Shown here in pieces: positions 25,601 through 35,342 of a DNA stretch of 64,000 nt. The stretch covers positions 186,001-250,000 of the forward strand of contig NZ_CAJRAU010000004.1 of NCBI RefSeq assembly GCF_907165045.1. The letters are read 5' to 3'. Below the pieces are notes generated by a model that was not told the origin of the DNA, made no database searches, and saw only the letters and a program-made list of their open reading frames with translations. This DNA is from Dyadobacter linearis. Lineage in GTDB: Bacteria; Bacteroidota; Bacteroidia; Cytophagales; Spirosomataceae. A program made the position numbers and the translations under genes. How positions within the stretch are numbered: the first letter of the stretch is position 1; every line of letters begins with the position of its first letter.

Positions 25601-25682
25601 GCCAAACAGCTTGGGTCTGGATGCAACCGGTATTTATCCTAAGACACGTACATTCCAGTTAGGAGTTAACCTGACATTCTGA
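22605..25682 (+). CDS. SusC/RagA-type TonB-dependent outer-membrane transporter
   Basis: A 1025-residue SusC-family protein. A 26-residue cytoplasmic-like lead precedes the signal segment (LIVLLLSVVNIAYAQD). It is followed by a CarboxypepD_reg domain (EVTGKVIDGKGSGLPGVSI, about 50-128), the family's TonB-box-like segment LEEVVVVGYGTARRKDVTG, the plug (LQAIQGRVAGLTIT, DPLYVVDGI, VLKDASASAIYGSRAANG) and a 22-strand barrel. It works with the SusD lipoprotein encoded 52 bases downstream to import a large nutrient ligand. No substrate-degrading enzyme is encoded nearby, so the ligand is unknown. The family call is certain. Confidence 0.95.
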   Translation: MMNLSFQESYYQDVLGRSNRLFRTGALKVGISTLIVLLLSVVNIAYAQDVEVTGKVIDGKGSGLPGVSITVKGTTKGANSDMDGNYSISAPSNSTLVFSFIGFTSKEVEIGNQSKIDVTLSDDVKALEEVVVVGYGTARRKDVTGTVTSVSSKDFNAGINPNPLQAIQGRVAGLTITQPNGDPNTSPTVRLRGYTSLAGGSDPLYVVDGIIGVPISTISPTDIESMDVLKDASASAIYGSRAANGVIIITTKRGKSGRATVSFNNYVGVDVISNNLKLLDGPGYVSEVQRIKGDSSLLDSQRFPRDASGGFHNTDWWDEISRSGFTNSHDLAVSGGSPTFSYRGSVNYTKRQGIIKNTGFDRLTGRINLDQKALDNRLNIQYSLSYTNTNSDLTDGGILANATLFLPTLPVRNADGSHYEIPGAFDLNNPVAMLENEVFGRQKNTLVGAVNLKYEVLSGLILGVNGALKNDQEVTSRARDRSVKAFQITNGEASRNLGQENDKLLELTATYLKGFGDKGSNFSLLGGYSYQNIVRDGFGANNTQFVATGLGYDNLGLGSGSLILPKTGYVSSYRNQTSLASFFGRGTLNFNDKYNLTATLRYDGSSKFGANNKWGLFPSVAAGWTISDESFFPKSEAFNYLKLRASWGKTGNSEGLVPYQSLQLYGPTTSYYDGSINNFLPGYAITQNTNPNLKWEVVSQTNLGLDFQFVNGRFSGSIDVFDKRTNDMLYKYSVPADGVKYFTNFIWANVGEMSNKGIELSFGGNVVETDNFTWTSRLTGSYIKNSIINLKSDDFDSGIIRFNAFGGRGLSNVYASILTPGLPLGSFNNVGHFVGFDDKGQMLLEQAEGATPVTDPAKAKLGFKDNPQPYVTGAWINSVAYKKFDLSFQLRGVFGNSILNNLRSNLSIPGSILETNMLESVKELPGNFSTNALSDYWLEKATYIRLDNWQVGYNVTLESKYLSNARIYLGGNNLFIITKYRGVDPELEVKGDFNNDISAPNSLGLDATGIYPKTRTFQLGVNLTF

Positions 25683-25734
25683 TATGACCGAGTAGGGTTG
25701 TGCTAACAAGCCAGCCGATTCGTCCAAACTTAAA

Positions 25735-27222
25735 ATGAAAATTCAAATGAAACTCAAAGTAAAACATATATTACTTGGCTCCGCATTACTTCTGAGCGGC
25801 CAGGCATGTACTGATCTCACTGAAACACCCTTTGACGTAATTCCGACGGATCAATTTGGTTCTACGCCACAGCAACAGGCGGCACTACTTGGGCCACTTT
25901 ATAGTTCGCTGGGTGATTATTTCGGAAGGTATGCAGAGTTTAATACGGTTACTGACGAGCAGGTAATCCCTACCCGAGGTGGTGACTGGAAGGACAGTGA
26001 CGCTTGGAAACGTTTGAAACAACATTCGTGGACACCACTTGGTGACGATGATAAATTTAATGGTATGTGGACTTGGTGCTATAATGCCATTACCTCGATC
26101 AATCAACAGTTGAATAATCCGGAAATTACGGATGTTGCTACGAAGTCGGAACTGCGTGCATTACGTGCGTTTTACCACTATATATTACTTGATCACTTCC
26201 GTAATGTTATTATCGCCGACAAACTTGGCGGTGACGGTCCTACCCAGAAAACGGGAGCAGAAGTATTTGCCTGGATTGAGAAGGAACTGAAAGAAGTTTA
26301 TCCAAACCTGAGCGAAACTACGGGTGGCGCTTATTACGGCAGGTTCAACAAGTACGTAGCTGATATGACCCTGGCTAAACTGTATATCAATGCAGAAGTT
26401 TATACAGGTACACCGAAGTGGGCAGAAGCAAAGGCGGAATGTGATATTATCATCAACTCCGGGAAATACGCTTTGTCAGCTGACTTTTTCAGCAACTTCT
26501 CGACGCAAAACCAGTCTTCAAAAGAGAATATCCTGGCGGTTCCTTACGATGCATCAAAGAGAGGCGGCTTTAATATGAATATGCGTACGCTCCACTATTT
26601 GAGCCAGTTGACTTACAATACGCCGCAGGCACCCTGGAACGGATACTGTACTGCGACAGAGTTTTACAACTCGTTCAAAGAAGGGGATAATCGCAAGAAT
26701 ATGTGGATCGTTGGACAGCAGTTTTCGTCAGACGGTAAGCCGCTTACAGATGATGGAAAACCATTCATTTTCACACCCGAAATTCCAGCTTTCGAAATGG
26801 CAGCGGGACCTGTTGCAAGACTTGCAGGTGCGCGAAGCCAGAAATACGAGATCCAACGAAACGGAGCAAGTAATGATCAGGATAACGACTTTGTAATTTT
26901 CCGTTTGGGTGACGCTTATCTGTTGCGTGCAGAAGCTAATCTTCGTCTTGGAAAAACTACTGATGCGATCAAAGATGTGAACATTATCCGCGAAAGAGCT
27001 GGTACTACGCCGGTTACGACGCTTACACTGGACGGATTGCTCGCAGAAAGAGGCTTTGAAATGGCCTGGGAATACACCCGTCGTCAGGATCTGATCCGCT
27101 TTGGACAGTTTAACAAAGCGTGGCAGTTTAAAACCGCTTCGCCTGTATTCAGAAATATCTTTCCGATTCCTTTGTCACAATTGCAGCTTAACCCAAATCT
27201 GAAACAGAACCCGGGTTACTGA
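25735..27222 (+). CDS. RagB/SusD nutrient-binding outer-membrane lipoprotein
   Basis: A 495-residue SusD homologue. The signal peptide ends in LLLSGQAC, with Cys25 as lipid anchor; the start may be 25735 or the ATG at 25747. TPR-like helices carry family-typical pieces such as SELRALRAFYHYILLDHF (about 137-154), the SusD-like C-terminal GDAYLLRAEANLRLGKTTDA (about 388-407), and a terminal IFPIPLSQLQLNPNLKQNPGY. SusD forms the lid over the SusC barrel and captures the ligand at the cell surface. A terminator follows, which separates the pair from the downstream VCBS genes. Confidence 0.95.
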   Translation: MKIQMKLKVKHILLGSALLLSGQACTDLTETPFDVIPTDQFGSTPQQQAALLGPLYSSLGDYFGRYAEFNTVTDEQVIPTRGGDWKDSDAWKRLKQHSWTPLGDDDKFNGMWTWCYNAITSINQQLNNPEITDVATKSELRALRAFYHYILLDHFRNVIIADKLGGDGPTQKTGAEVFAWIEKELKEVYPNLSETTGGAYYGRFNKYVADMTLAKLYINAEVYTGTPKWAEAKAECDIIINSGKYALSADFFSNFSTQNQSSKENILAVPYDASKRGGFNMNMRTLHYLSQLTYNTPQAPWNGYCTATEFYNSFKEGDNRKNMWIVGQQFSSDGKPLTDDGKPFIFTPEIPAFEMAAGPVARLAGARSQKYEIQRNGASNDQDNDFVIFRLGDAYLLRAEANLRLGKTTDAIKDVNIIRERAGTTPVTTLTLDGLLAERGFEMAWEYTRRQDLIRFGQFNKAWQFKTASPVFRNIFPIPLSQLQLNPNLKQNPGY

Positions 27223-27247
27223 TTTTCTTTAATTATAATCATCTTTG

Positions 27248-27288
27248 ACAGGAGCAAGCTTATTTCCAAGCTGCTCCTGTTTTAATTT
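27248..27288 (+). terminator. Rho-independent terminator after susD
   Basis: ACAGGAGCAAGCTT (27248-27261) pairs with AAGCTGCTCCTGT (27268-27280) with one bulged A and a six-base loop, followed by a T-rich run (TTTTAATTT). It probably ends or attenuates the susCD transcript. Confidence 0.75.
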
Positions 27289-27339
27289 ACATAATGTGAT
27301 AGTTTCTTCGTCAGAAGCAACAATGATTTTTTACCTCCG

Positions 27340-30300
27340 ATGATCAAGATCAGTAAGGGACTTTCGGTTTGTGCGCTAGGTGTTTTAATTTTTTCAGGGT
27401 GTTCAAAAAATGAAAAAAAGGATACACTTTTTCAGGAAATGTCTTCCTCAGAAACGGGTATTGCTTTTGAAAATACGATCACAAACAGTGAGGAATTCAA
27501 TATTTTCAACTACCGTAATTTCTACAATGGCGGCGGCGTCGCGATAGGGGATATTAATAATGATAACCTACCCGATGTATATCTGATAGCCAATCAGGGC
27601 GACAACAAGCTTTTCCTGAATAAGGGAAACTTTCAGTTCGAAGATATTACAGCCAAAGCAGGTGTGGTCGGAACAAAATCGTGGAGTACGGGAGCGACTT
27701 TTGCCGATGTGAACGGAGACGGGCTGCTCGACTTGTACGTTTGTAATGCAGGTCGATCCGAGGAACGCGCCAATGAGCTTTTTATCAATAAAGGCGACGG
27801 TACATTTACTGACCAGGCAAAGGAATACGGACTCGCCGATGGCGGATATTCAACGCACGCCGCATTTTTCGATTTCGATAAAGACGGCGATCTGGATATG
27901 TTCCTGCTCAATAATAGCTTCACGCCCGTGGGGCGGCTGGCTTATGCCAATATTCGCAACCAGCGAGACAAAGAGGGCGGCCACAAGCTATTCAGAAATG
28001 ACGGCAAAAGTTTTACAGATATCAGTGAAGCTGCGGGTATTTACGGCAGTTTGATCGGCTTCGGGCTGGGTATCACAATCGGGGATGTAAATGACGATAA
28101 TTGGCTCGATCTGTACATTTCCAACGATTTTTACGAGCACGATTATCTTTATATTAATAATCACGACGGTACATTCACAGAATCAATCCAGTCGGCGATG
28201 GAGCATACCAGCCTGTCTTCAATGGGAGCCGATATTGCGGATATTAACAACGACGGGAAGCTGGATATATATGTGACCGATATGCTGCCCGGCATTGACC
28301 GGCGGCTGAAACTGACCTCTACTTACGAAGGTTACGACCTTTTCGAGCTTAAAGTGTCACGTGATTTTCATCACCAATACATGCAAAATACATTGCAACT
28401 CAACCAGTCAGGCGGGCCCGACGGGAAAACTTGGTTCAGTGAAATTGCCAGATTTACAGGCACCCACTCCACGGATTGGAGCTGGGGTGCCTTGATTTTT
28501 GATATGGATGCGGACGGGCAAAAGGATATTTTTGTCGCAAACGGGATTAATAAAGATCTTACTAATCAGGATTTTGTCGCGTTCCTGGCCGACCCTTCGA
28601 ATATTGCAGAAGTGAGCCGGACAAGAAAGTTTGACTATAAAATGTTCCTCGATAAAATGCCTTCCGAGCCGCTCGCGAACTACGCTTTTCGGAATAATGG
28701 CAACCTGTCCTTTGCAAATCATTCGGAAGATTGGGGACTCAATACTCCCTCATTTTCAAATGGAGCGGCTTATGGAGATCTGGACAATGACGGCGACCTC
28801 GACCTGATCGTGAATAATGTGAACAGTCAGCTTTTTGTATATAAAAACCGATCAAATGAACGGAAGGATTTTCATTATGTGAAGTTTAAACTAAATGGCG
28901 ACCAGGGAAATGTGAATGCGATCGGGGCGAAAATATATGTGCACCAGTCGGACAAAACGCAGATGCTGCAACAAATGCCAAATCGCGGTTTTGAGTCTTC
29001 TGTCGATCTGCGGCTCGTTTTCGGATTGGGTAGTAATTCTGCTATTGACTCGGTCAGAGTAGTTTGGCCAAATGATAAAGAGCAGATTATCAAAAAGATA
29101 TCGGCCGACTCTACCTACACATTAAACCAAAAAGACGCTACTGCCCCGTGGAAGATCCGTAGTCAAAAAGGCTCGGAAAGCTTTGAAGAATTGACAGCCG
29201 GCGGAATTGATTTCACGCATAAAGAGGCGGAATATGTGGATTACAATCAGAATCCGCTGGTGAAACAAATGTATTCGCGGCTCGGGCCCGGACTGGCGAC
29301 TGGTGACGTGGATAAAGACGGGCTTGACGATGTTTTTATCGGCGGAGCGTCGGGGCAGGGAGGCAGGCTTTACCGCCAAAAATCTAACGGTGCTTTTGCC
29401 GAAATAACACCCGATATCTTAAAAAATGAAACCGAAATGGAGGTTTCCGATGCGGCCTTTTTTGACGCCAATCAGGATGGGAATATGGACCTGCTGATCG
29501 TGTCGGGCAGTAACGAGTTTAAAGATGACGATGATATATTGCAGCCAAAGTTGTTTCTGGGCGATGGGAAAGGCGGTTTCTCGAAAAGTAACGGTTTGCC
29601 AGGATTGAAAATCAATGCATCCTGCATTGCAGTGGCGGATTATGATAAGGATGGTGACCAGGATATTTTTATTGGGTCGAGATTGAAGTCGGGGCAATAT
29701 GGTATCGATCCGCCGAGTTATTTGCTGACCAACGATGGGACCGGAAATTTCAAGAATTACACCAAAAGATATATTTCGCAAGTTGAGCAGCTGGGGATGA
29801 TAACGGACGCAATTTGGGCCGACCTCGACGGAGATACTTATCCAGAACTCATTGCGGTTGGCGACTGGATGCCGGTTACTGTTTTTAAAAATAACGGGGG
29901 AAAGCTTGATCTGGGCAAACAGGAGTTTAAAAATGAAGCGAGTAACCCGGTTAAAACGAACGGCTGGTGGAATACTGTCGCAGTGGCTGACGTGGACGGC
30001 GACGGCGATCTGGATATTATCGGCGGGAATTTGGGGTTGAATTCCCGGTTGAAAGCCAATCAGGAAAAGCCGGTTGAAATGTATGTAAAGGATTTTGACA
30101 ACAATGGCATTACCAAGCAGATCATCACTTGTCCTGACGAGACGGGCGAGCTATTTCCGATGGTAATGAAACCCGATCTGCTGCGGGCAATGCCTTCCTT
30201 GAAGAAGAAATTTGTGAAGTTTGAGCAGTATGCGGACAAGAAAATCGAAGATGTGATTGATAAAAAAGATCTGGAAACGGCGGTGAAGAAAGAGGTTTTT

Positions 30301-30702
30301 ATGCCTGAATCTGCAATTTTTATAAATAACAATAAGGGAACAGCATTCACTTTCAAACCTTTGCCTCCACTGGCGCAATTATCTCCCGTCCACGCAATCA
30401 TCCCGACGGATTATGACAAAAACGGAACCATAGACCTGATCATTGCGGGGAATTACTACAACGTTTTACCCGAGATCGGCAGGTATGATGCGCTCAAAGG
30501 GCTGATATTGAGCAATAGTAAAGGGAATTTTAATGCGGTAATGCCTTCGGAAACGGGTTTGTGGACGGAAAATCAGGTACGGCAAATGCGCCAGTTGAGC
30601 CAGGGTCAGATCGTGGTTGGAAACAACAATAGTAAAATTCAGGTATTCAGACCGGTAAGCGGGAAAAAAGTGACTTCTCGTCCCGGATTAGCATCGAAAT
30701 GA
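27340..30702 (+). CDS. CRTAC1-like lipoprotein with VCBS/FG-GAP repeats and ASPIC/UnbV domain (copy 1)
   Basis: A 1120-residue surface lipoprotein: signal peptide with lipobox FSGC (Cys21). A series of FG-GAP/VCBS repeats follows with calcium-type DxNxDxxxD loops (GDINNDNLPDVY, ADVNGDGLLDLY, FDKDGDLDMF). Near the middle is an ASPIC/UnbV segment (VKFKLNGDQGNVNAIGAKIY, DSVRVVWPNDKEQII), then a second group of repeats, suggesting two propellers. Such proteins are exported and adhesive or ligand-binding in Bacteroidota, often next to SusCD pairs. The stop overlaps the start of a close paralogue (ATGA), so the two are translationally coupled. No catalytic motif was seen. Confidence 0.88.
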   Translation: MIKISKGLSVCALGVLIFSGCSKNEKKDTLFQEMSSSETGIAFENTITNSEEFNIFNYRNFYNGGGVAIGDINNDNLPDVYLIANQGDNKLFLNKGNFQFEDITAKAGVVGTKSWSTGATFADVNGDGLLDLYVCNAGRSEERANELFINKGDGTFTDQAKEYGLADGGYSTHAAFFDFDKDGDLDMFLLNNSFTPVGRLAYANIRNQRDKEGGHKLFRNDGKSFTDISEAAGIYGSLIGFGLGITIGDVNDDNWLDLYISNDFYEHDYLYINNHDGTFTESIQSAMEHTSLSSMGADIADINNDGKLDIYVTDMLPGIDRRLKLTSTYEGYDLFELKVSRDFHHQYMQNTLQLNQSGGPDGKTWFSEIARFTGTHSTDWSWGALIFDMDADGQKDIFVANGINKDLTNQDFVAFLADPSNIAEVSRTRKFDYKMFLDKMPSEPLANYAFRNNGNLSFANHSEDWGLNTPSFSNGAAYGDLDNDGDLDLIVNNVNSQLFVYKNRSNERKDFHYVKFKLNGDQGNVNAIGAKIYVHQSDKTQMLQQMPNRGFESSVDLRLVFGLGSNSAIDSVRVVWPNDKEQIIKKISADSTYTLNQKDATAPWKIRSQKGSESFEELTAGGIDFTHKEAEYVDYNQNPLVKQMYSRLGPGLATGDVDKDGLDDVFIGGASGQGGRLYRQKSNGAFAEITPDILKNETEMEVSDAAFFDANQDGNMDLLIVSGSNEFKDDDDILQPKLFLGDGKGGFSKSNGLPGLKINASCIAVADYDKDGDQDIFIGSRLKSGQYGIDPPSYLLTNDGTGNFKNYTKRYISQVEQLGMITDAIWADLDGDTYPELIAVGDWMPVTVFKNNGGKLDLGKQEFKNEASNPVKTNGWWNTVAVADVDGDGDLDIIGGNLGLNSRLKANQEKPVEMYVKDFDNNGITKQIITCPDETGELFPMVMKPDLLRAMPSLKKKFVKFEQYADKKIEDVIDKKDLETAVKKEVFMPESAIFINNNKGTAFTFKPLPPLAQLSPVHAIIPTDYDKNGTIDLIIAGNYYNVLPEIGRYDALKGLILSNSKGNFNAVMPSETGLWTENQVRQMRQLSQGQIVVGNNNSKIQVFRPVSGKKVTSRPGLASK

Positions 30703-33700
30703 AGAAAATAGCATTGATAGTATTCGCGGCAAGTGTGTTTTTTCAGGCCTGCAAGTCGGATAAAAAGGAAAAGGAAAAGCCCATGTTTGCGGTGAAAGAT
30801 TCTGCCGCGACGGGCGTTGCATTTACCAATAAGGTTGTCGGAAATGAAAAGGTAAACCTGATGGACTACCTCTATTTTTATAATGGTGGCGGAGTTGCGA
30901 CGGGCGATATTAACAACGACGGACTTACCGACGTATACTTTGTGTCGAACCAGGGGAAAAACAAGCTGTACCTCAATAAAGGCAATTTTAAGTTTGAGGA
31001 TATTTCTGAAAAAGCGGGTGTGGAAGGTTTTTCTGACTGGCAGACCGGGGTTACCATGGCGGATATAAACGGCGACGGACTACTGGACATTTACGTTTCT
31101 GCCGTCGGGAATTTCAGAGGAATGGAAGGAGCTAATGAGCTCTATATCAACAATGGAGACCTTACGTTCACAGAGAAAGCCGCGGATTATGGGCTGGATT
31201 TTACAGGATTTTCTACCCAGGCTGTGTTCTTTGATTATGACAAGGACGGAGATCTCGATTGTTACCTCTTGAACCACGCCGTGCACACGTCGCGCAGTTA
31301 TGATCGCGTAAGTACCAGGCATTTACGCAATAATGAAGCTGGCGATTATCTATATGAAAGTAAGGTCAGCAATACAAAGGTTACTCCTGAAAGGGCCGTG
31401 AAATTTGAGGATGTAAGTGAGAAAGCAGGGATATATGGCGCTGCAATGGGGTACGGTTTGGGAATTGGAATAGCGGATCTGAACAACGACGGCTGGGACG
31501 ATATTTATGTTTCCAACGACTTTCACGAAGATGATTATTGCTACATCAACAACAGAAACGGCACTTTTACCAATAAAAGCAGCGAAATGTTCCGATACAC
31601 GAGCAGGTATTCAATGGGGAATGATATTGCCGACGTGAATAACGATGGGTATCCCGATATCATGACGCTCGATATGTACCCGGAGGATGAGGCAATTGAG
31701 AAATCGTCGATAGGGGAAGATGCATTGGACATTTATCTGTACAAACTTTCATTTGGTTATATGCCGCAGCTGAGTCGCAACTGTTTGCAAATTAATCAGT
31801 TTGGTAAAAAATTTATCGAAGTTGGTGCGATGGCGGGATTGGCTGCAACAGATTGGAGCTGGTCGCCGCTGCTGGCTGATTATGATAATGACGGGATCAA
31901 AGATCTTTTTGTAAGTAACGGAATTGCTCACCGGCCCAACAACCTGGATTATGCCAAATATGCGGCAGACGATTCGCTGCGTTACGCGTCTGAAACCTCA
32001 ATGGAGCTGGACAAGAAGGCGCTGGAAATGATGCCCGAAGGCAAAGTGCATAATTACATTTATAAAGGCTCCACCGGGCCGGTTTTTGAAGATAAGTCGG
32101 CCAGCTGGGGTTTTGAAACGCCTTCGCTGTCGAATGGAGCGGCTTATGCGGATCTGGACAATGATGGCGACCTGGATCTTGTGATCAATAACCTGAACGA
32201 ACCTTCGGTATTTTACCAGAATCAATCAAATACGGTTTCAGGAAATGGGTACCTGCGCATTAAACTGGAAGGTTATCCTCAGAATACTTCTGCAATAGGC
32301 GCGAAGGCGGTTTTGAAACAAAAAGGCAGCATTCAAATGCAGCAGCTTTCGACTACCCGGGGCTTCGAGTCTTCGAGTGAGCCGATTTTGCATTTTGGTA
32401 TTGGAAAAGAGACGGTTATCGATTCAGTGATTATAGTTTGGCCCGATCAGCGCGAGCAGATTTTGACCCGGGTCAAAACCAACCAGATGCTTAAAATCAA
32501 ATACGAACCGGCGAGTTCTACATTGAAAAATAACCAGCAACTTGTTGAACCGGCGCCCGCAACGCTTTTTACAAATGTGACAGATCAGTTTAAAATACCT
32601 TACAAACATGCTGAAAACCTGTATTTTGATTTTTATCGCGAAAGCTTAATGCCATTTATGGTTTCTACGGAAGGACCGAAAATAGCGGTTGCTGATGTGA
32701 ATGGAGATGGGCTGGAAGATATGTTTGTCGGTGGTGGAAAATGGCAGGCGGGCGAGTTGTACCTGCAAACAAAAGCCGGCGCATTTGCTTTGAGCAGGCA
32801 GGCGGATTTTCGGGCAGATTCTACGTTTGAGGATATCGAAGCGGTGTTTTTCGATGCCAATAAAGACGGTTTTCAGGATCTGTACGTGGTATCAGGCGGG
32901 AATGAATTTTATGGGAATATGCCCCAGCAGAACGATAGGCTGTACTTCAACGACGGAAAAGGAAACTTTAAAAGAAATGAAAAAGCATTGCCGCCGATGC
33001 TTGTCAATAAATCGTGTGTAAAGCCTTTTGATATTGATAATGACGGAGATCTGGATCTGTTTGTCGGCGGAAGAGTAGTGGGATTCAATTATGGAAAGGC
33101 TGCGGATTCTTATATATTGATCAACGACGGGAAAGGGAATTTTTCTGATCAAACCAAAAATCTTGCTCAGGGGCTGCTGCAAATTGGCATGGTTACCGAC
33201 GCGCTCTGGGCGGATATCGACGGTGATAAAGTAGCCGATCTGGTAGTGGCAGGCGACTGGATGCCGGTAACTATATTTTTGAATAAAAAAGGGCGACTGA
33301 AAAAAGCGGATCAATACAAGGTTCCAGCCGGCTTCTGGCAATGCATTCAAGCTGCGGATTTTGATCAGGACGGTGATATTGACCTTGTTGCAGGTAATAT
33401 CGGCAGCAATACAAAATTCAGAAAACGTGCTGATTCTCGTTTGAAAATGTGGGTAAAGGATTTTGACAACAACCAGGGCCTCGAACAGGTTGTCGCGTAT
33501 AGTGTGGATAGAAAATGGTATCCTATTGCATTCAAAGACGAGCTCGGAAAGCGCATTCCTTCGATAATTAATAAGCGTTTTACAGATTATAAAACATTCG
33601 CAGGCAAGACCATAGACGAAATTTTCAAGCCGGAAGAACTGCGTGACGCGCGGTTGCTGGAAGTGGAGAAATTTGAATCTGTTTATATTGAAAACAAAGG

Positions 33701-34037
33701 CGGAAGTTTTGCTATTCACGATCTGCCTGCTGCTGCCCAGGTTTCTAAAATGTTTGCATTTGCGGTAGCTGATATCAATAATGATGGTAAGCCTGATCTG
33801 CTCGGCGGCGGCAATTACCTGGGCGTGAGTACCTACCAGGGCCGATACGATTCGAGTTACGGGCTGGTTTTATTGAATGAAGGAAAAGGGAAGTTTAAGT
33901 CCGTATCTGCTGTTGCAAGTGGTTTTCTGCTCGAAGGAGAAGTGCGGGATATTAAGCCGATTACTAAAAACGGCGAAATTTTTTGGCTTGTTGCGCGTAA
34001 TAATATGCCGGTTTCAATATTTCAGCCCGTCAGATAG
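30699..34037 (+). CDS. CRTAC1-like lipoprotein with VCBS/FG-GAP repeats and ASPIC/UnbV domain (copy 2)
   Basis: A 1112-residue paralogue of the preceding gene, with which it overlaps by four bases. The lipobox FFQAC places the anchor at Cys18. FG-GAP/VCBS repeats with DxNxDGxxD loops (GDINNDGLTDVYF, ADINGDGLLDIYV, YDKDGDLDCYL) fill most of the protein. The ASPIC/UnbV part is VIDSVIIVWPDQREQIL. Alignable blocks such as SLSNGAAYADLDNDGDLDLV and WADIDGDKVADLVVAGDWMP occur at matching places in copy 1 (SFSNGAAYGDLDNDGDLDLI, WADLDGDTYPELIAVGDWMP). This indicates tandem duplication followed by divergence. A Kelch-type lipoprotein gene follows after three bases. Confidence 0.88.
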   Translation: MKKIALIVFAASVFFQACKSDKKEKEKPMFAVKDSAATGVAFTNKVVGNEKVNLMDYLYFYNGGGVATGDINNDGLTDVYFVSNQGKNKLYLNKGNFKFEDISEKAGVEGFSDWQTGVTMADINGDGLLDIYVSAVGNFRGMEGANELYINNGDLTFTEKAADYGLDFTGFSTQAVFFDYDKDGDLDCYLLNHAVHTSRSYDRVSTRHLRNNEAGDYLYESKVSNTKVTPERAVKFEDVSEKAGIYGAAMGYGLGIGIADLNNDGWDDIYVSNDFHEDDYCYINNRNGTFTNKSSEMFRYTSRYSMGNDIADVNNDGYPDIMTLDMYPEDEAIEKSSIGEDALDIYLYKLSFGYMPQLSRNCLQINQFGKKFIEVGAMAGLAATDWSWSPLLADYDNDGIKDLFVSNGIAHRPNNLDYAKYAADDSLRYASETSMELDKKALEMMPEGKVHNYIYKGSTGPVFEDKSASWGFETPSLSNGAAYADLDNDGDLDLVINNLNEPSVFYQNQSNTVSGNGYLRIKLEGYPQNTSAIGAKAVLKQKGSIQMQQLSTTRGFESSSEPILHFGIGKETVIDSVIIVWPDQREQILTRVKTNQMLKIKYEPASSTLKNNQQLVEPAPATLFTNVTDQFKIPYKHAENLYFDFYRESLMPFMVSTEGPKIAVADVNGDGLEDMFVGGGKWQAGELYLQTKAGAFALSRQADFRADSTFEDIEAVFFDANKDGFQDLYVVSGGNEFYGNMPQQNDRLYFNDGKGNFKRNEKALPPMLVNKSCVKPFDIDNDGDLDLFVGGRVVGFNYGKAADSYILINDGKGNFSDQTKNLAQGLLQIGMVTDALWADIDGDKVADLVVAGDWMPVTIFLNKKGRLKKADQYKVPAGFWQCIQAADFDQDGDIDLVAGNIGSNTKFRKRADSRLKMWVKDFDNNQGLEQVVAYSVDRKWYPIAFKDELGKRIPSIINKRFTDYKTFAGKTIDEIFKPEELRDARLLEVEKFESVYIENKGGSFAIHDLPAAAQVSKMFAFAVADINNDGKPDLLGGGNYLGVSTYQGRYDSSYGLVLLNEGKGKFKSVSAVASGFLLEGEVRDIKPITKNGEIFWLVARNNMPVSIFQPVR

Positions 34038-34040
34038 ATC

Positions 34041-35342
34041 ATGAAAAAGTTACGCTCCATATTGTTTTTGCTGAGTGTAATTTTTAGTTCTTGCGATGAT
34101 GACTACGCGCCGATCGGTGTGGAACAGAAAGTGGATATTCCGCACGCGATTGTTTCTGTTGAACAAAACAGATCTGCGTCGCAGGCTGATATAATCTTAA
34201 AAATCCCCCAAACTGAAACAGAGACATTTCATCTGGAAATGTCCAATAGTAAGGGTGCAAAAATCCCCCTGGTCTCAGGCACAAATGAGGTAACGGGGAA
34301 ATTTAATCTCCGGAATTTCACTACTACCGGACTGGTCGCCGGAGAAACGTACAAACTGCAACTTACCTACACCGATTCGCAGGGAAATCCTATTGTCACT
34401 TCGAGAAGTTTTGTTTCCAAAGTCGCTGCGAACTGGAAGCGGCTGCCACATATTCCGGTTGCCAGCGGCGATTTTACAGGAGCCGCCGTACTTTCTCCAC
34501 TCTACAATTCTCAGCTGGCCGTATTTCGTTACCAGGATGCTGAAAATTGGAATATCCTGAAATTTATAAACGGTCAATGGGAAAGTTCTGAAACTCAGAA
34601 ACCGACGCCCCGGCATAATGCGATCGCCTTTCCGCTTAGTCAGGTGGGCGGTCGGGAGTTAGTATTCATGGGTTTCGGTTACATCGACGATGATAAGTTG
34701 CCTGGCAAAAAAGCATATCTGAATGATTTTTGGTGGACCATGAGCTTCTATTATATTGGCCAGCATTCAGGTGTTGTTTTTCCCCTTTACGAAGGAATAG
34801 ACAGGGATGTGAAGTTTTTCCTGACTTTTGACAAAGCCTATTTATTAAAAGAAAATAGCAACGGAAGTATGTGGTCACTGGATATTAGCTGGGACCAGAA
34901 AATATGCGCGCCGCTTCCTGAAAAAACGGGCAAAATCGCGGCGTTTACTATTGGAGATAATGGTTACGTGGTCAATCAGTTGCCTGGTACCGCACCACAT
35001 CTTTACGCCTATTCGCCTGAGAAAGATACGTGGGTCCGCAAAGCAGATTTCCCCGGAAAAATGCGCGATCTGGGAATTGGTTTTTCGGCAAAAGGAAAAG
35101 GTTATTTTGGCTTAGGTATTGATAATGAGGGAAATGGGTTGCGTGATCTGTGGGAATATAATGCCGAAAAGAATACCTGGGTTATGCATTCCGAATACCC
35201 GGGGCAGGGAAACAGATTGCTTGTTTCGTTTTCGGCTGGGAATAAGGCTTACCTGGGCTGGGGATACGAGTCGCGTCAAATTGATGGAACTGCAGCGAAG
35301 CAAATAGTAGGGTGCACTGATTTTTGGGAATTTAATCCATAA
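34041..35342 (+). CDS. Kelch/galactose-oxidase-like beta-propeller lipoprotein
   Basis: A 433-residue lipoprotein (lipobox VIFSSC, Cys18). The N-terminal 125 residues form a beta-sandwich with TTTGLVAGETYKLQLTYTDS, resembling a fibronectin-type or IPT-like domain. The rest has Kelch-style repeats ending in W-x-Y/x-W pairs: LYAYSPEKDTWVRKADFP, LWEYNAEKNTWVMHSEYPG and the terminal CTDFWEFNP. Kelch propellers of this kind bind ligands or other envelope proteins. It lies three bases after the second VCBS gene, and its stop codon directly abuts the next ATG, so all are one operon. The binding partner is unknown. Confidence 0.78.
   Translation: MKKLRSILFLLSVIFSSCDDDYAPIGVEQKVDIPHAIVSVEQNRSASQADIILKIPQTETETFHLEMSNSKGAKIPLVSGTNEVTGKFNLRNFTTTGLVAGETYKLQLTYTDSQGNPIVTSRSFVSKVAANWKRLPHIPVASGDFTGAAVLSPLYNSQLAVFRYQDAENWNILKFINGQWESSETQKPTPRHNAIAFPLSQVGGRELVFMGFGYIDDDKLPGKKAYLNDFWWTMSFYYIGQHSGVVFPLYEGIDRDVKFFLTFDKAYLLKENSNGSMWSLDISWDQKICAPLPEKTGKIAAFTIGDNGYVVNQLPGTAPHLYAYSPEKDTWVRKADFPGKMRDLGIGFSAKGKGYFGLGIDNEGNGLRDLWEYNAEKNTWVMHSEYPGQGNRLLVSFSAGNKAYLGWGYESRQIDGTAAKQIVGCTDFWEFNP

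Noticed and set aside
26390..26896. Short out-of-frame open frames inside susD
   Set aside because: They are shadows of the intact SusD frame with no start context or family match.
32892..33719. 275-residue minus-strand open frame
   Set aside because: Antisense to VCBS copy 2, with no start context or domain.
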